From Chitinophagaceae bacterium UBA4857 (GTDB lineage Bacteria; Bacteroidota; Bacteroidia; Chitinophagales; Chitinophagaceae): a stretch of 64,000 nt of DNA. A program made the translations under genes and the position numbers. The notes beneath the pieces were generated by a model that ran no database searches, was not told the DNA's origin, and saw nothing but the letters and a program-made list of their open reading frames with translations. The stretch covers positions 50,431 through 114,430 of the forward strand of contig DHEF01000054.1 in NCBI GenBank assembly GCA_002399735.1, written 5' to 3'. This document shows positions 9,745 through 17,614 of this stretch, in pieces; position 1 is the stretch's first letter, and the number at the start of each line of letters is the position of its first letter.

Positions 9745-10563
9745 ATGCAACCTGAATTAGTAACTGGCACCCTTGTGGAACGTGTTGAAATGAAATCGGC
9801 GTTTTTAAAACGTACGGTTATTGTTGAGTTTTTTCTCCCCAAAAACGTTGCCGACCCTTCCGATATAAGTTTACTGTTAATTAACGATGGCCAGGATATG
9901 AAAAAACTTGGCCTGGAAGATATGTTGAATGGTTTATACGAAACCAACAGCATTAAACCGCTTTTATGTGTAGCCATACACACTTGCGATGATAGAAAAA
10001 TGGAATACGGCGTAGCCAGCCAACCCGATTATTTAGGCCGTGGTGCAAAAGCCGGTTTATATACCAGTTTTGTATTGCAGGAGTTATTGCCCTACATACA
10101 AACCACCTACGTTTTACCCAAAGTACACGAACGTAGTTATGCCGGTTTTTCATTAGGTGCGGTAAGTGCCTTAGATATTGCCTGGAGCCATCCCGGTTTG
10201 TTTACCAAAGTGGGTATTTTTTCCGGCTCTTTATGGTGGCGCAGTATCGATCAAACTGATCCAACATACGACGATCACCAACACCGCATTGTACACCAAT
10301 TAATAAAAAACAATGCAAAGGTAGAAGGCATGCAATTCTTTTTTCAATGCGGCAACCTTGACGAAACTATGGATAGAAACAATAATGGCATTATTGATTC
10401 TATTGATGATACATTGGATTTAATGGACGCCTTATACAAAAAAGGTTATACCGATAAAGATGTAGTGTACATGGAACTACCCGATGGCCGCCACGATGTA
10501 CCCACCTGGGCCCGTGCCATGCCCGATTTTTTAAAATGGGGTTGGGGAGTTAGTAGTATGTAG
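9745..10563 (+). CDS. Esterase-family alpha/beta hydrolase (enterochelin esterase-like)
   Basis: Protein of 272 residues without a signal peptide, in the esterase D/Fes-like family (PF00756). The nucleophile elbow is GFSLGAVSALD with Ser136 in G-x-S-x-G. A probable catalytic His is in PDGRHDVPTWARAMPDF near the C-terminus. Between them, residues 210-221 (DRNNNGIIDSID) match a calcium-binding EF-hand loop at every ligand position (D1, N3, N5, G6, I8, D9, D12), next to QCGNLDE where the acid residue is expected. The substrate cannot be told from sequence. The gene is monocistronic, bounded by terminators at 9616 and 10605. Confidence 0.82.
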   Translation: MQPELVTGTLVERVEMKSAFLKRTVIVEFFLPKNVADPSDISLLLINDGQDMKKLGLEDMLNGLYETNSIKPLLCVAIHTCDDRKMEYGVASQPDYLGRGAKAGLYTSFVLQELLPYIQTTYVLPKVHERSYAGFSLGAVSALDIAWSHPGLFTKVGIFSGSLWWRSIDQTDPTYDDHQHRIVHQLIKNNAKVEGMQFFFQCGNLDETMDRNNNGIIDSIDDTLDLMDALYKKGYTDKDVVYMELPDGRHDVPTWARAMPDFLKWGWGVSSM

Positions 10564-10604
10564 TTATTAGTATGTAGATTTTAGATATTAGTATAAAGAT
10601 TTTT

Positions 10605-10632
10605 AAAAGGTTCGAAGGTTACGGACCTTTTT
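10605..10632 (+). terminator. Probable terminator after the esterase gene
   Basis: An AAAGGT-CG arm pairs with CG-ACCTTT around a short loop and is followed by a run of T (10606-10632). It lies about 45 bp after the stop codon. Confidence 0.6.
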
Positions 10633-10818
10633 TATTTAGCGCAGGTCAGTAGTACGTCATGCAGACGAAGGAGGCATCCCCTGCATACAAAAGGCCTCGT
10701 ATAAGCTTTGAGGACCTCACCTTCTTTACGCATAAAATAAGATCATTACAATCTTGTACCCCGCCATTTCCAAATCATCACATTTCCAAATTTTCAAATC
10801 AATTATGGGCTATCAGCA

Positions 10819-10925
10819 GTAGTAACTCCGGTCAGCAGCAGTTCCCGCTGTTACGGGCTCCGCTTCGCTCCGGTGCTACGTTGCACTACGCACTAAACCC
10901 TGCACATCGGGCAGCCCTTCAGCTT
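10819..10925 (-). repeat. Repeat family C fragment (C4) within the gene-free stretch 10564-11116
   Basis: Bases 10819-10844 are the exact reverse complement of 40691-40716 (26 of 26), a segment of family C copy C3. The neighbouring bases to about 10925 are GC-rich and hairpin-prone (GGGCTCCGCTTCGCTCC) and end with CAGCTTTAGTAATGCTAATC, which resembles a family A left arm. The rest of 10633-11116 shows no credible gene: the open frame at 10659-10928 is compositionally a product of the repeat. Confidence 0.55.
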
Positions 10926-11116
10926 TAGTAATGCTAATCGGCTTTAGCGATTTTAGTAAATTAGCACTTGCGCATTTTGTATAGTAATATATGCTTATAT
11001 CCTTTTGTATTAATGACTCATATCTACACATTGTAGTATTTTAGGTTTTGGCAAATTTGTGTATATTTATGAGTTATGTGCTATTATAATGTCCATCCCC
11101 AAACTGACAACTCAGA

Positions 11117-11201
11117 TTGGGGATGGCTGAGCGGTCGAAAGCAGCGGTCTTACAAACCGTAGACTGTAACAGGTCCGAGGGTTCGAATCCCTTTCCCTCC
11201 T
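11117..11201 (+). tRNA. tRNA-Ser-like gene with anticodon UAC and a damaged acceptor stem; possible pseudo-tRNA
   Basis: A cloverleaf can be drawn: TG at positions 8-9 (11124-11125), D-stem GCT/AGC (11126-11128 and 11140-11142), anticodon stem GCGGT/ACCGT (11144-11148 and 11156-11160), a 16-nt variable arm (11161-11176), and T-arm GAGGG-TTCGAAT-CCCTT (11177-11193). The long variable arm and the D-arm are of serine type. The anticodon loop is CTTACAA, so the anticodon reads TAC (valine codons GUA/GUG), where tRNA-Ser(UGA) would have CTTGAAA. The acceptor stem TTGGGGA/TCCCTCC has its first two pairs mismatched and one G-T pair, and the discriminator is T. A 15-bp terminator hairpin follows. Either a decayed tRNA copy or an unusual class II tRNA. 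Confidence 0.62.
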
Positions 11202-11217
11202 CTTTTTTTAAAAGCGA

Positions 11218-11270
11218 GGGGAGCAGACACAGCTAAATTGCCAAAGTCTATCTGTGTCTGTTCCCCTTTT
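11218..11270 (+). terminator. Strong hairpin terminator behind the tRNA-like gene
   Basis: A 15-bp stem (11218-11232 with 11252-11266, one G-T pair) closes a 19-nt loop and is followed by TTTT. A T-run also precedes it at 11203-11209, so it could stop transcripts in either direction. Confidence 0.75.
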
Positions 11271-11348
11271 GGATAACTTACTTTTAAAATGTAATAAACT
11301 CTTAATGACAATTGTGAAAACAAAGCAAATAGTTCTTTCATTTTTTGA

Positions 11349-11744
11349 AAAAACACAAAGGTTTTGGTCCATACTGACAACAAGAAATTATTGAATAATG
11401 GTCATAGTTTTCAAATAAAGCCAGATGATGCTTTTTATTTTAGCGATAAAGTAATAATCCTTGAGTATGAAAATAATTTGAGGCCAGTTGAGAGTATTTC
11501 CAAATATTTCTGGTTATTTGAAAAAACCGAATGGCTAAACGAAAAATTAAAAATTTCTTTACTATTGACAATTAATAACCGCAGGCTTGCAGAAGATTAT
11601 AAAATCAGAACCGAAAGTATACAAATTTTAGGAGCTGAATTACAAAAGAAGTATCCTTTTCTCTTTGATTTTCATTTTCTAAATTTTGCTGATCTTAACC
11701 AATACAGAATATTCAATGAATTAATCAAAATGACTAACAAATAA
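11349..11744 (+). pseudogene. 5'-truncated gene, nuclease-like C-terminal fragment
   Basis: An open frame runs from just after a TGA at 11346-11348 to TAA at 11744, but it has no in-frame ATG until the last few residues. Only TTG codons (for example 11364) could start it. The residues include HSFQIKPDDAFYFSDKVIIL, then EYENN and RPVESISKYFWLF. A D...(E-Y-E)...K-Y pattern such as this would fit the end of a PD-(D/E)XK nuclease-like core, but that is only a suggestion. It starts about 80 bp after the tRNA terminator and stops 13 bp before the DUF2971 gene. It is probably the remnant of a longer gene whose 5' part was lost when the islet formed. A short functional protein from TTG cannot be excluded. 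Confidence 0.5.
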
Positions 11745-11757
11745 ACTGCTTCTTTTA

Positions 11758-12333
11758 ATGGATAAAATTTTATACAAATACCGCGGTATTCAAAACTTTA
11801 GATTTTTCATCGATATAATAATGAAGAACAGATTGTTTGCAGCTAAGTATGTTGACATGAATGACCCAATGGAAGGCCAATATTATTATAACAAAGGTGA
11901 ATTGGATAAAAAGTTGCTTCGAAAAATTTCATCTGATAAAGATAACTTAAGGCTTTGTTCATTATCAAGAAAGAAGGATAATGAACTTATGTGGTCTCAT
12001 TATTCGGAAGGACATAGAGGCGTAGCAATTGGCTTAACAATTGACAGCGACAAGTATGATGTTAGACCAATTCAATATACAGGAATACACTATTTAAACG
12101 GTGGACAAATTAAACGAGACACACCAAGAGAAATCCTTTCACATAAATTAAATGTGTGGTCTTATGAAGAAGAAGAAAGGGTATTTGTAAGTGACAAATT
12201 CTACGTTGATGTAGTTGTGAAAGAATTAATAACAGGTCGTGCAATGAGCAATCAAGACTATAGTTTTATTAAGGAAGTTGTTGAAAAAGTAAATCCTTCG
12301 ATAAAAATTGTTAAAGCTAAAATGGTTATGTAG
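11758..12333 (+). CDS. DUF2971 family protein
   Basis: Protein of 191 residues whose core matches DUF2971. It opens with LYKYRGIQNF, has AAKYVDMNDPMEGQYYY around residues 28-45, and then the diagnostic LCSLSRKKDNELMWSHY continuing into SEGHRGVAIGL, followed by KLNVWSYEEEERVFV. The family's molecular role is unknown. It is common in accessory regions and near defence or mobile genes in bacteria. It lies 13 bp after the truncated nuclease-like gene and may be read with it. It has no signal peptide and is predicted cytoplasmic. Confidence 0.8.
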   Translation: MDKILYKYRGIQNFRFFIDIIMKNRLFAAKYVDMNDPMEGQYYYNKGELDKKLLRKISSDKDNLRLCSLSRKKDNELMWSHYSEGHRGVAIGLTIDSDKYDVRPIQYTGIHYLNGGQIKRDTPREILSHKLNVWSYEEEERVFVSDKFYVDVVVKELITGRAMSNQDYSFIKEVVEKVNPSIKIVKAKMVM

Positions 12334-12516
12334 GAGAGCAACAGCACAACATGGGGTTTGCTGCTATGCTGACTGACGAATAAATCCTAATCTTTTGTTC
12401 GCTATCAGTAGCGTTTCGATTAGATGTAATTCTATTCAGCCTCAACTCCCGGCTGTACATTAAAATATCTCCACAGCAACAAGCCTTGAACATAAAGCAC
12501 ATTTAGAGTTTTATAT

Positions 12517-13041
12517 ATGAAGCAGATTATCAAAGACCAAACAGTCAGTTTTGACACTCATCAAGCTGGAGACAGACGAGAGGTAGATGCAGACCAATTA
12601 CATATGCACAAAAGGATGAATGGCAAAAGATTTAAGGGTGTAAATATTAGAATTCCTTTTGACCCAAACAAACCAATAGACTATTCTGGAAATAATTCTA
12701 AAGAAGGCAAGCACTTAATTCGTGAAATCAGAGAAGTGTTCAAAAAAAATCCTGCAAAGGTTCGAGAAATGGCAAAGTTTGTAGCTAACAGAATATCAAG
12801 ATACACCGCAGATATGAATGCAGAAGATTCAAAAAACTTTCTTGACAATACCGCCAATGCGCTTGGAAAACATTTTGACTTGAATGACAATGTATCAGAA
12901 GCAATGACTCAGCAAATTCATAACAACTTATCATTTTACATTACTTCGCATACTGACAATGATGGTAAGGTTTACTACATAAAGCAAGATATTGATCGTA
13001 AAAGAATCAAAATTGGTGACAATCTTGAAAAAATTTTATAG
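12517..13041 (+). CDS. Conserved-looking hypothetical protein, 174 residues
   Basis: I do not recognise this family. The protein is strongly charged, has no signal peptide or membrane segment, and opens with MKQIIKDQTVSFDTHQAGD. A middle part rich in predicted helix (EIREVFKKNPAKVREMAKF to about residue 125) precedes a short strand-rich end (FYITSHTDNDGKVYYIKQ). It follows DUF2971 by 183 bp and is the last gene of the small islet that begins at the tRNA-like sequence. AT-rich composition and acidic/lysine-rich residues fit an accessory gene. No function is proposed. Confidence 0.55.
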   Translation: MKQIIKDQTVSFDTHQAGDRREVDADQLHMHKRMNGKRFKGVNIRIPFDPNKPIDYSGNNSKEGKHLIREIREVFKKNPAKVREMAKFVANRISRYTADMNAEDSKNFLDNTANALGKHFDLNDNVSEAMTQQIHNNLSFYITSHTDNDGKVYYIKQDIDRKRIKIGDNLEKIL

Positions 13042-13166
13042 AAATGAAACAAATAAACTTCGCATAACACCCATCTTGCACAAGTTTTCCAAAATATGAC
13101 TTGTGACTATAACCTTCCCTAATTGTATCAGGATAAAATAAAGAAATTTTACAACCGTTAACGCAA

Positions 13167-13248
13167 CTTACACATTGCCCAATAGAATTACCGAACGTAC
13201 AAGTGTGCGACGCAACAAAAGCCCCATCAAGGCGGGGACGATGATAAC
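13167..13248 (-). repeat. Mosaic repeat family A copy A3 (reverse)
   Basis: Read on the minus strand it begins with GTTATCATCGT, then a GC hairpin cassette (CCCCGCCTTGATGGGGC) in the first internal slot, then TTGTTGCG-TCGCACACTTGTAC and the right arm ending in CAATGTGTAAG. There is no 31-bp palindrome cassette in this copy. The surrounding 13042-13333 holds no gene. Confidence 0.75.
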
Positions 13249-13333
13249 AAAAAACTTTAGCACTTCACATATTGATAACACCACGGTAAACTTAAGTTCA
13301 TATTAAAGATGAAACTTTATAGTAAACCCATTT

Positions 13334-14185
13334 ATGACCAAACGCTCGGTTGAAGTTGTTGTATTGTCAGACGTACACCTAGGCACTTACGCTTGTAGAG
13401 CAAAGGAGTTATTGCAATACCTGCAAAGTATTTCGCCACGCATTTTAATTTTAAATGGCGATATTATTGATGGATGGCAATTTAGCAAACACTATTTTCC
13501 GGCACCACATATTGCGGTGATACAGGAAATATTACATTTACTATCAACCGGTACTCGTGTAATTTATATTACCGGCAATCACGACGAAGCATTGCGCCGT
13601 TACAGCGATATGCAAATGGGAGGCTTTCAACTGGCCGATAAAGTAGTGATTGAAATTAATGGTAAACGCACCTGGGTTTTTCATGGCGATGTGTTTGACC
13701 ATACCACCAGCAATCAGGCAAGGTTTTGGACAAGGCTTGGCAGCAATGGTTATGCGTTGTTATTGGGCTTTAACCGTTTTGTAAACCGTATGGTAAAATT
13801 GTTTGGTGGCGAGCAACTGTCTTTTTCTAAAAACATTATGCACCAGTTTCATAAACGGGTAGTTAAGGTAGATGCTTTTGAAAACTTAGTTGCCGGTATT
13901 GCTGCCGAAAAAAAATATGATTGTGTTATTTGCGGCCATATACATCAACCACAAAAAAGAGTTATTGAAAACGAACATGCACCCGTGTTATATTTAAACA
14001 GTGGCGATTGGGTGGAGCATATGACCACGCTGGAATATTACGATTACGATTGGCATTTATACAACCACACCGATATACCTGAAGTAAATAAAAATACCAC
14101 TAACGAAAAACCTGTACCACAAGTAATGACCAACGAAATAGCCCTACATATTCACTCCATTAACATGCAAGGCAAAGCCATATAA
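13334..14185 (+). CDS. Metallophosphoesterase, LpxH-like UDP-2,3-diacylglucosamine diphosphatase family
   Basis: Calcineurin-like phosphoesterase of 283 residues with all five metal-binding motifs: DVHLG (Asp13, His15), NGDIIDGW, GNHDE, HGDVFDH and CGHIHQP, plus a final YLNSGDWVEH. This arrangement matches the UDP-2,3-diacylglucosamine diphosphatase-like group (LpxH fold), which hydrolyses a lipid A precursor at the inner face of the cytoplasmic membrane. It could also act on another nucleotide-linked lipid. The next plus-strand gene (16413) is a glycosyltransferase. In between lies a minus-strand phosphoesterase gene. A family B hairpin begins immediately after the stop codon at 14186. Confidence 0.82.
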   Translation: MTKRSVEVVVLSDVHLGTYACRAKELLQYLQSISPRILILNGDIIDGWQFSKHYFPAPHIAVIQEILHLLSTGTRVIYITGNHDEALRRYSDMQMGGFQLADKVVIEINGKRTWVFHGDVFDHTTSNQARFWTRLGSNGYALLLGFNRFVNRMVKLFGGEQLSFSKNIMHQFHKRVVKVDAFENLVAGIAAEKKYDCVICGHIHQPQKRVIENEHAPVLYLNSGDWVEHMTTLEYYDYDWHLYNHTDIPEVNKNTTNEKPVPQVMTNEIALHIHSINMQGKAI

Positions 14186-14240
14186 GCCTCCCCCTAACTT
14201 TGTTACTTCCCTTTTGGGAACCTCCGAAGGAGGGGCTTAA
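14186..14240 (+). repeat. GC-rich hairpin repeat family B (B1)
   Basis: Starts directly after the TAA of the preceding gene: GCCTCCCCCTAAC, a spacer with CTTCCCTTTTGGGAACCTCC, then GAAGGAGGGGCTTAAG. The outer arms CCTCCCC/GGAGGGG pair. The same pattern recurs at 26222, 47434, 49069, 49213 (reverse) and 59461. Confidence 0.7.
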
Positions 14241-14271
14241 GTAGAGTCTGATACAGCATAAATGTTTTTAT

Positions 14272-14372
14272 GTTACCAGCTAGGGTGCTACTATCATCGT
14301 CTGTTGCGCCTGCCCCGAAGAGCGAAGCCGAACTCGGGGTCGCACTCTTCAACTGTATTAACACAGATGCGT
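14272..14372 (+). repeat. Mosaic repeat family A copy A4 (forward)
   Basis: Left arm GTTACCAGC, GCTACTATCATCGTCTGTTGCG, then a different hairpin cassette (CCCCGA...TCGGGG, 14312-14338) in the second internal slot. It continues TCGCACTCTTCAACTGTATT and ACACAGATG. The whole stretch 14186-14543 between convergent genes contains B1, A4 and a terminator, and no gene. Confidence 0.75.
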
Positions 14373-14464
14373 ATTCCCGTAAAGCGGGACAGGTCGTGTA
14401 AAACGCCTAATGCTTTACAAAGCTTTTTTTAATTTTTACTTTTGAATTTTTAATTGGCCCCTTG

Positions 14465-14498
14465 CTAAAAAAAAGAGCCCCACTTAAAAAAGCGGGGC
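14465..14498 (-). terminator. Terminator of the minus-strand phosphoesterase gene
   Basis: On the minus strand GCGGGGC-type arms at 14491-14498 pair with 14477-14485 (one mismatch), followed by a run of U (complement of the A-run 14465-14474). It lies 46 bp after the stop codon. Confidence 0.75.
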
Positions 14499-14543
14499 GT
14501 ATTCAAAACTAACTGCATATGAGAAATCGTTCAATAATATATT

Positions 14544-16124
14544 TTATTTAAGTTCAATAGGGTCTTGTACTTTAAATGTTTTCTTTTGTGTAAAGGTGCG
14601 GCCAAACATATCTGTAGCTCTAACTTCAATGGTATGATCGCCTGCTTTTAACTTGGCAGGAAAGCCAGCCCACCATAAATGGGTGCTTTGTTCGGGATTG
14701 CTTGGACGGCGGCCAGGCATTAAGTTACTAATAAAATCCCATTTCATCGCCAAATTCAAATAACTAGGGTCAGCATTTACCAAATAATCCATGGCTTTCC
14801 ATTTGCTGCCATCTACGCTAAACTCCACTTTGTCACCTTTTTTACCCATAAAAAAGTTAGCATAAAACTTATAAGCGCCATATCTTTTTGACGACATTAC
14901 TTCTGGCGCATATACATTAATTTGATAATCAGCAGGTTTACCCGCTACTTTATAATCAATTACGTATTTGTTGCCATCAAATTTTATAAAGGCATATCCT
15001 TTAGGTGTACCATCACGCATGGTGCTGGCCGGTACGCCTTGCTCGTTAATTTCGCCGGAGTACCAGTCGCCTGAAGTGGTGCCTGCATTGTATTCGTGGT
15101 GTGGTTTGTCCTGCATCCAGCCGTCTTTACGGGTGTAAAAGTTTTGTCGTTGTAAATGCGTATGTGCCGATAAAGAAAGTGTATTAGGAAAATCTTTTAA
15201 CAAAGAAAATAGCTGATCTCTGTCTTCTTTACGATAAGCGTCGGTTCCTAATTGTAAAGGAATATGAAAAGCTAATACAATCAGGTTTTCTTTAGGTACC
15301 AGTTTTAAATCGTTTTCAATAAACTCCAATTGGTCCTTACGAAAACCTCCCCAGTAACCTTTACCATCACGAGGATCAGGATAAATAATATCGTCTAAAA
15401 TAATGAAGTGTACTTTACCATAGTTAAATGAGTAATTAGCCGGACCAAAGTTTGCCTCATAAGTTTCATCAGCTAATGAATCAGCAGTGGCTTCGTAGTT
15501 CATATCATGGTTGCCCATTAAGTTGTACCAGGGAATACCTACATTTTTTACAGCACTAATGTATGGGTTATGTAAGTTTAAATCGTCACCTACTAAATCG
15601 CCTAAGCTTAAACCAAATGCAACATCTTTAATACCTACTACTTCTGATACAATACCTTTTGCAAAAAAATCAACTTCCTCTTGTGTGTAAGGTTGCGGGT
15701 CACCAAAAATTAAGCTGGTAAATTTATCTGATTCTTGTGCAGTATGCAAAGCAAAATCAACCGACTTGGGTAATTTACCGGTTGGTGCTACCCCTTTGTA
15801 TTTAAAATTTTCGGGTGAGCCGTTTGGCTTATGAATATAATAGTACTGTGGTTGATTGCTGGCGTTTAACGCTACCGTATAACCGGCAGGTTTAATTACA
15901 AAAATAATATTGTCATCGCCAACGGGTAACTCATAAGCACCATTATCGTTAGTACTTACAACCTGTACACCGTTTGATACTGCTACACCGGCTACACCTT
16001 TTTCACTTTTATCTTTCTTGCCGTTTTTGTTATTGTCGGCATATACAAAACCTTTAACCGTTTGCGCATAACCACCCATTGTAAAGGCAGCTAACAATAC
16101 CAGTAATCCGTACTTTTTTTTCAT
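14544..16124 (-). CDS. Secreted calcineurin-like phosphoesterase with MetallophosN and MetallophosC domains
   Basis: Protein of 526 residues with a signal peptide (MKKKYGLLVLLAAFTMGGYAQ). Residues about 22-130 form an SdrD-B/carboxypeptidase-regulatory-like N-domain with a Ca-binding-like loop DNNKNGKKDKSE. The central phosphoesterase domain carries IFGDPQPY, SLGDLVGDD, MGNHDMNYE, AFHIPL and SAHTHLQRQ. A C-terminal beta-sandwich (about 380-526) matches the MetallophosC region found in Bacteroidota homologues. It is exported, probably periplasmic or surface attached, and the substrate is unknown. It is transcribed against its neighbours and ends at the terminator at 14465. Confidence 0.86.
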   Translation of the reverse strand: MKKKYGLLVLLAAFTMGGYAQTVKGFVYADNNKNGKKDKSEKGVAGVAVSNGVQVVSTNDNGAYELPVGDDNIIFVIKPAGYTVALNASNQPQYYYIHKPNGSPENFKYKGVAPTGKLPKSVDFALHTAQESDKFTSLIFGDPQPYTQEEVDFFAKGIVSEVVGIKDVAFGLSLGDLVGDDLNLHNPYISAVKNVGIPWYNLMGNHDMNYEATADSLADETYEANFGPANYSFNYGKVHFIILDDIIYPDPRDGKGYWGGFRKDQLEFIENDLKLVPKENLIVLAFHIPLQLGTDAYRKEDRDQLFSLLKDFPNTLSLSAHTHLQRQNFYTRKDGWMQDKPHHEYNAGTTSGDWYSGEINEQGVPASTMRDGTPKGYAFIKFDGNKYVIDYKVAGKPADYQINVYAPEVMSSKRYGAYKFYANFFMGKKGDKVEFSVDGSKWKAMDYLVNADPSYLNLAMKWDFISNLMPGRRPSNPEQSTHLWWAGFPAKLKAGDHTIEVRATDMFGRTFTQKKTFKVQDPIELK

Positions 16125-16412
16125 GTTGTTCTTTATTTGAGAGGGTTTTATTTTCTAACGGTGGTTAATGGTTAGTTTTTGCAGCGCAAATGTCCGCCTT
16201 TAAGGTTAAGCCAGTTTTAACAGCGTATGAAGCTAATGTTAAGCAATTCGTTTTCCTGCTCTCAAAACATAAATTTACGTTCAAATAATTTTATTCATTT
16301 ACTTGTTTTGTTGCATTCATATTCGGGTAACATTTAGTTATCATTTTCATAATTCGTTTTAATAGTTGCGCTGCTTAGTTAGTAGGTACTTTGAGTAACC
16401 ATATTTTTTGTT

Positions 16413-17474
16413 ATGAAAATATTATACGCAGTACAGGCAACAGGTAACGGGCATATTAGCAGGGCTATGCAATTGTTACCTTACTTAAAGCAATACGGTA
16501 CGGTTGATATTTTTTTAAGTGGTAATAATAGCTCCCTAAAACTAAACGCACCCATTGCGTACAGAAGCAAAGGGCTTAGTTTGTTTTACAACAGCAATGG
16601 CGGTTTAAATTATGTACAAATAGCTAAAGGACTTAACCCAATACGCATCTGGAACGATATACAACAACTGCCGGTACAGCAATATGATTTGATATTAAAT
16701 GATTTTGACTTTATTACCTCTATAGCTTGTAAACTGCGTAAAGTGCCTTCGGTACAATTTGGTCATCAGGCAAGTTTTCAATCGGTTGATTGCCCCAAGC
16801 CTTTGCAACAGGATAAAGTAGGAGATTTTGTTTTAAAAAACTTTGCTACGGCCAAGCACAACTTAGGTTATCATTTTAGTAGTTATGACGATTTTATTTT
16901 TACGCCTGTAATTAAAAAAGATATTATTGAAGCTACTCCTGTAAACAACAATCATATTGCTGTTTATTTACCTGCTTACAGTAACCAAAAACTATATACC
17001 ATGTTTAATACCATTCAACACACCCGATTTGAAGTTTTTAGCAAACAGGTTTTGCAAGAAAAAAAAGAAGGTAATATTTCCTGGAAGCCTATTACACCTG
17101 ATGGCTTTAGTAACAGCATGATAGCCGCAGAAGGGGTAATAACCGGTGGTGGTTTTGAAACACCTGCCGAAGCTTTACACCTGGGTAAAAAAATAATGAG
17201 CATACCTATTAAAAACCATTACGAACAACAATGTAATGCTGCTGCATTGGAGCTAATGGGAGTAACTGTAGTGGATGATACCCTTACCGATTTTCAGCAA
17301 AAGGTAGAAGACTGGTTACAATATGGCCGTGTTATTAAACGTGATTATAGCCGCAGCATACAACAAAGCCTGCACTATTTGTTTGAAAAAGTACAGCCCC
17401 GCCTACACGAATCGGTAGAAGAGGAAAAAGAAAACCGCTGGTTACCCGGTGAGATATTTTTACCACAAGGATGA
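16413..17474 (+). CDS. Glycosyltransferase-like protein, TIGR00661/GT1-28 fold
   Basis: Protein of 353 residues opening with MKILYAVQATGNGHISRAMQ, the N-terminal strand-loop of GT-B glycosyltransferases with the GxGHxxR-type motif (GNGHISRA). A second half motif GGGFETPAEAL and IKNHYEQQCNA resembles the nucleotide-sugar binding end of MurG-like enzymes. The family (MJ1255/TIGR00661) is widespread and its acceptor is uncharacterised. Context with the LpxH-like phosphoesterase at 13334 suggests envelope glycolipid work, but the two are separated by 2.2 kb. The 288-bp gap upstream (16125-16412), shared with the divergent phosphoesterase gene, shows no further feature. Confidence 0.78.
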   Translation: MKILYAVQATGNGHISRAMQLLPYLKQYGTVDIFLSGNNSSLKLNAPIAYRSKGLSLFYNSNGGLNYVQIAKGLNPIRIWNDIQQLPVQQYDLILNDFDFITSIACKLRKVPSVQFGHQASFQSVDCPKPLQQDKVGDFVLKNFATAKHNLGYHFSSYDDFIFTPVIKKDIIEATPVNNNHIAVYLPAYSNQKLYTMFNTIQHTRFEVFSKQVLQEKKEGNISWKPITPDGFSNSMIAAEGVITGGGFETPAEALHLGKKIMSIPIKNHYEQQCNAAALELMGVTVVDDTLTDFQQKVEDWLQYGRVIKRDYSRSIQQSLHYLFEKVQPRLHESVEEEKENRWLPGEIFLPQG

Positions 17475-17614
17475 GAGCAATTTGCCAATTAGACAATTTG
17501 GAAATTAGTTAATGGATCATGGTTCATAGATCATGGTTCATAGTATGAACCCCAATAAACATTCTGTGTATCACCGACACCAAAACTTATTACTTACAAC
17601 TTATAACACAATAC

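Noticed and set aside
10659..10928. Open frame of 89 codons on the plus strand
   Set aside because: It lies wholly in repeat-derived DNA, has a poor start context and no family signature, and overlaps copy C4.
11150..11383. Open frame on the minus strand reading through the tRNA-like gene
   Set aside because: The C-terminal GIRTLGPVTV-type ending is the familiar spurious translation of a tRNA T-arm and variable arm.
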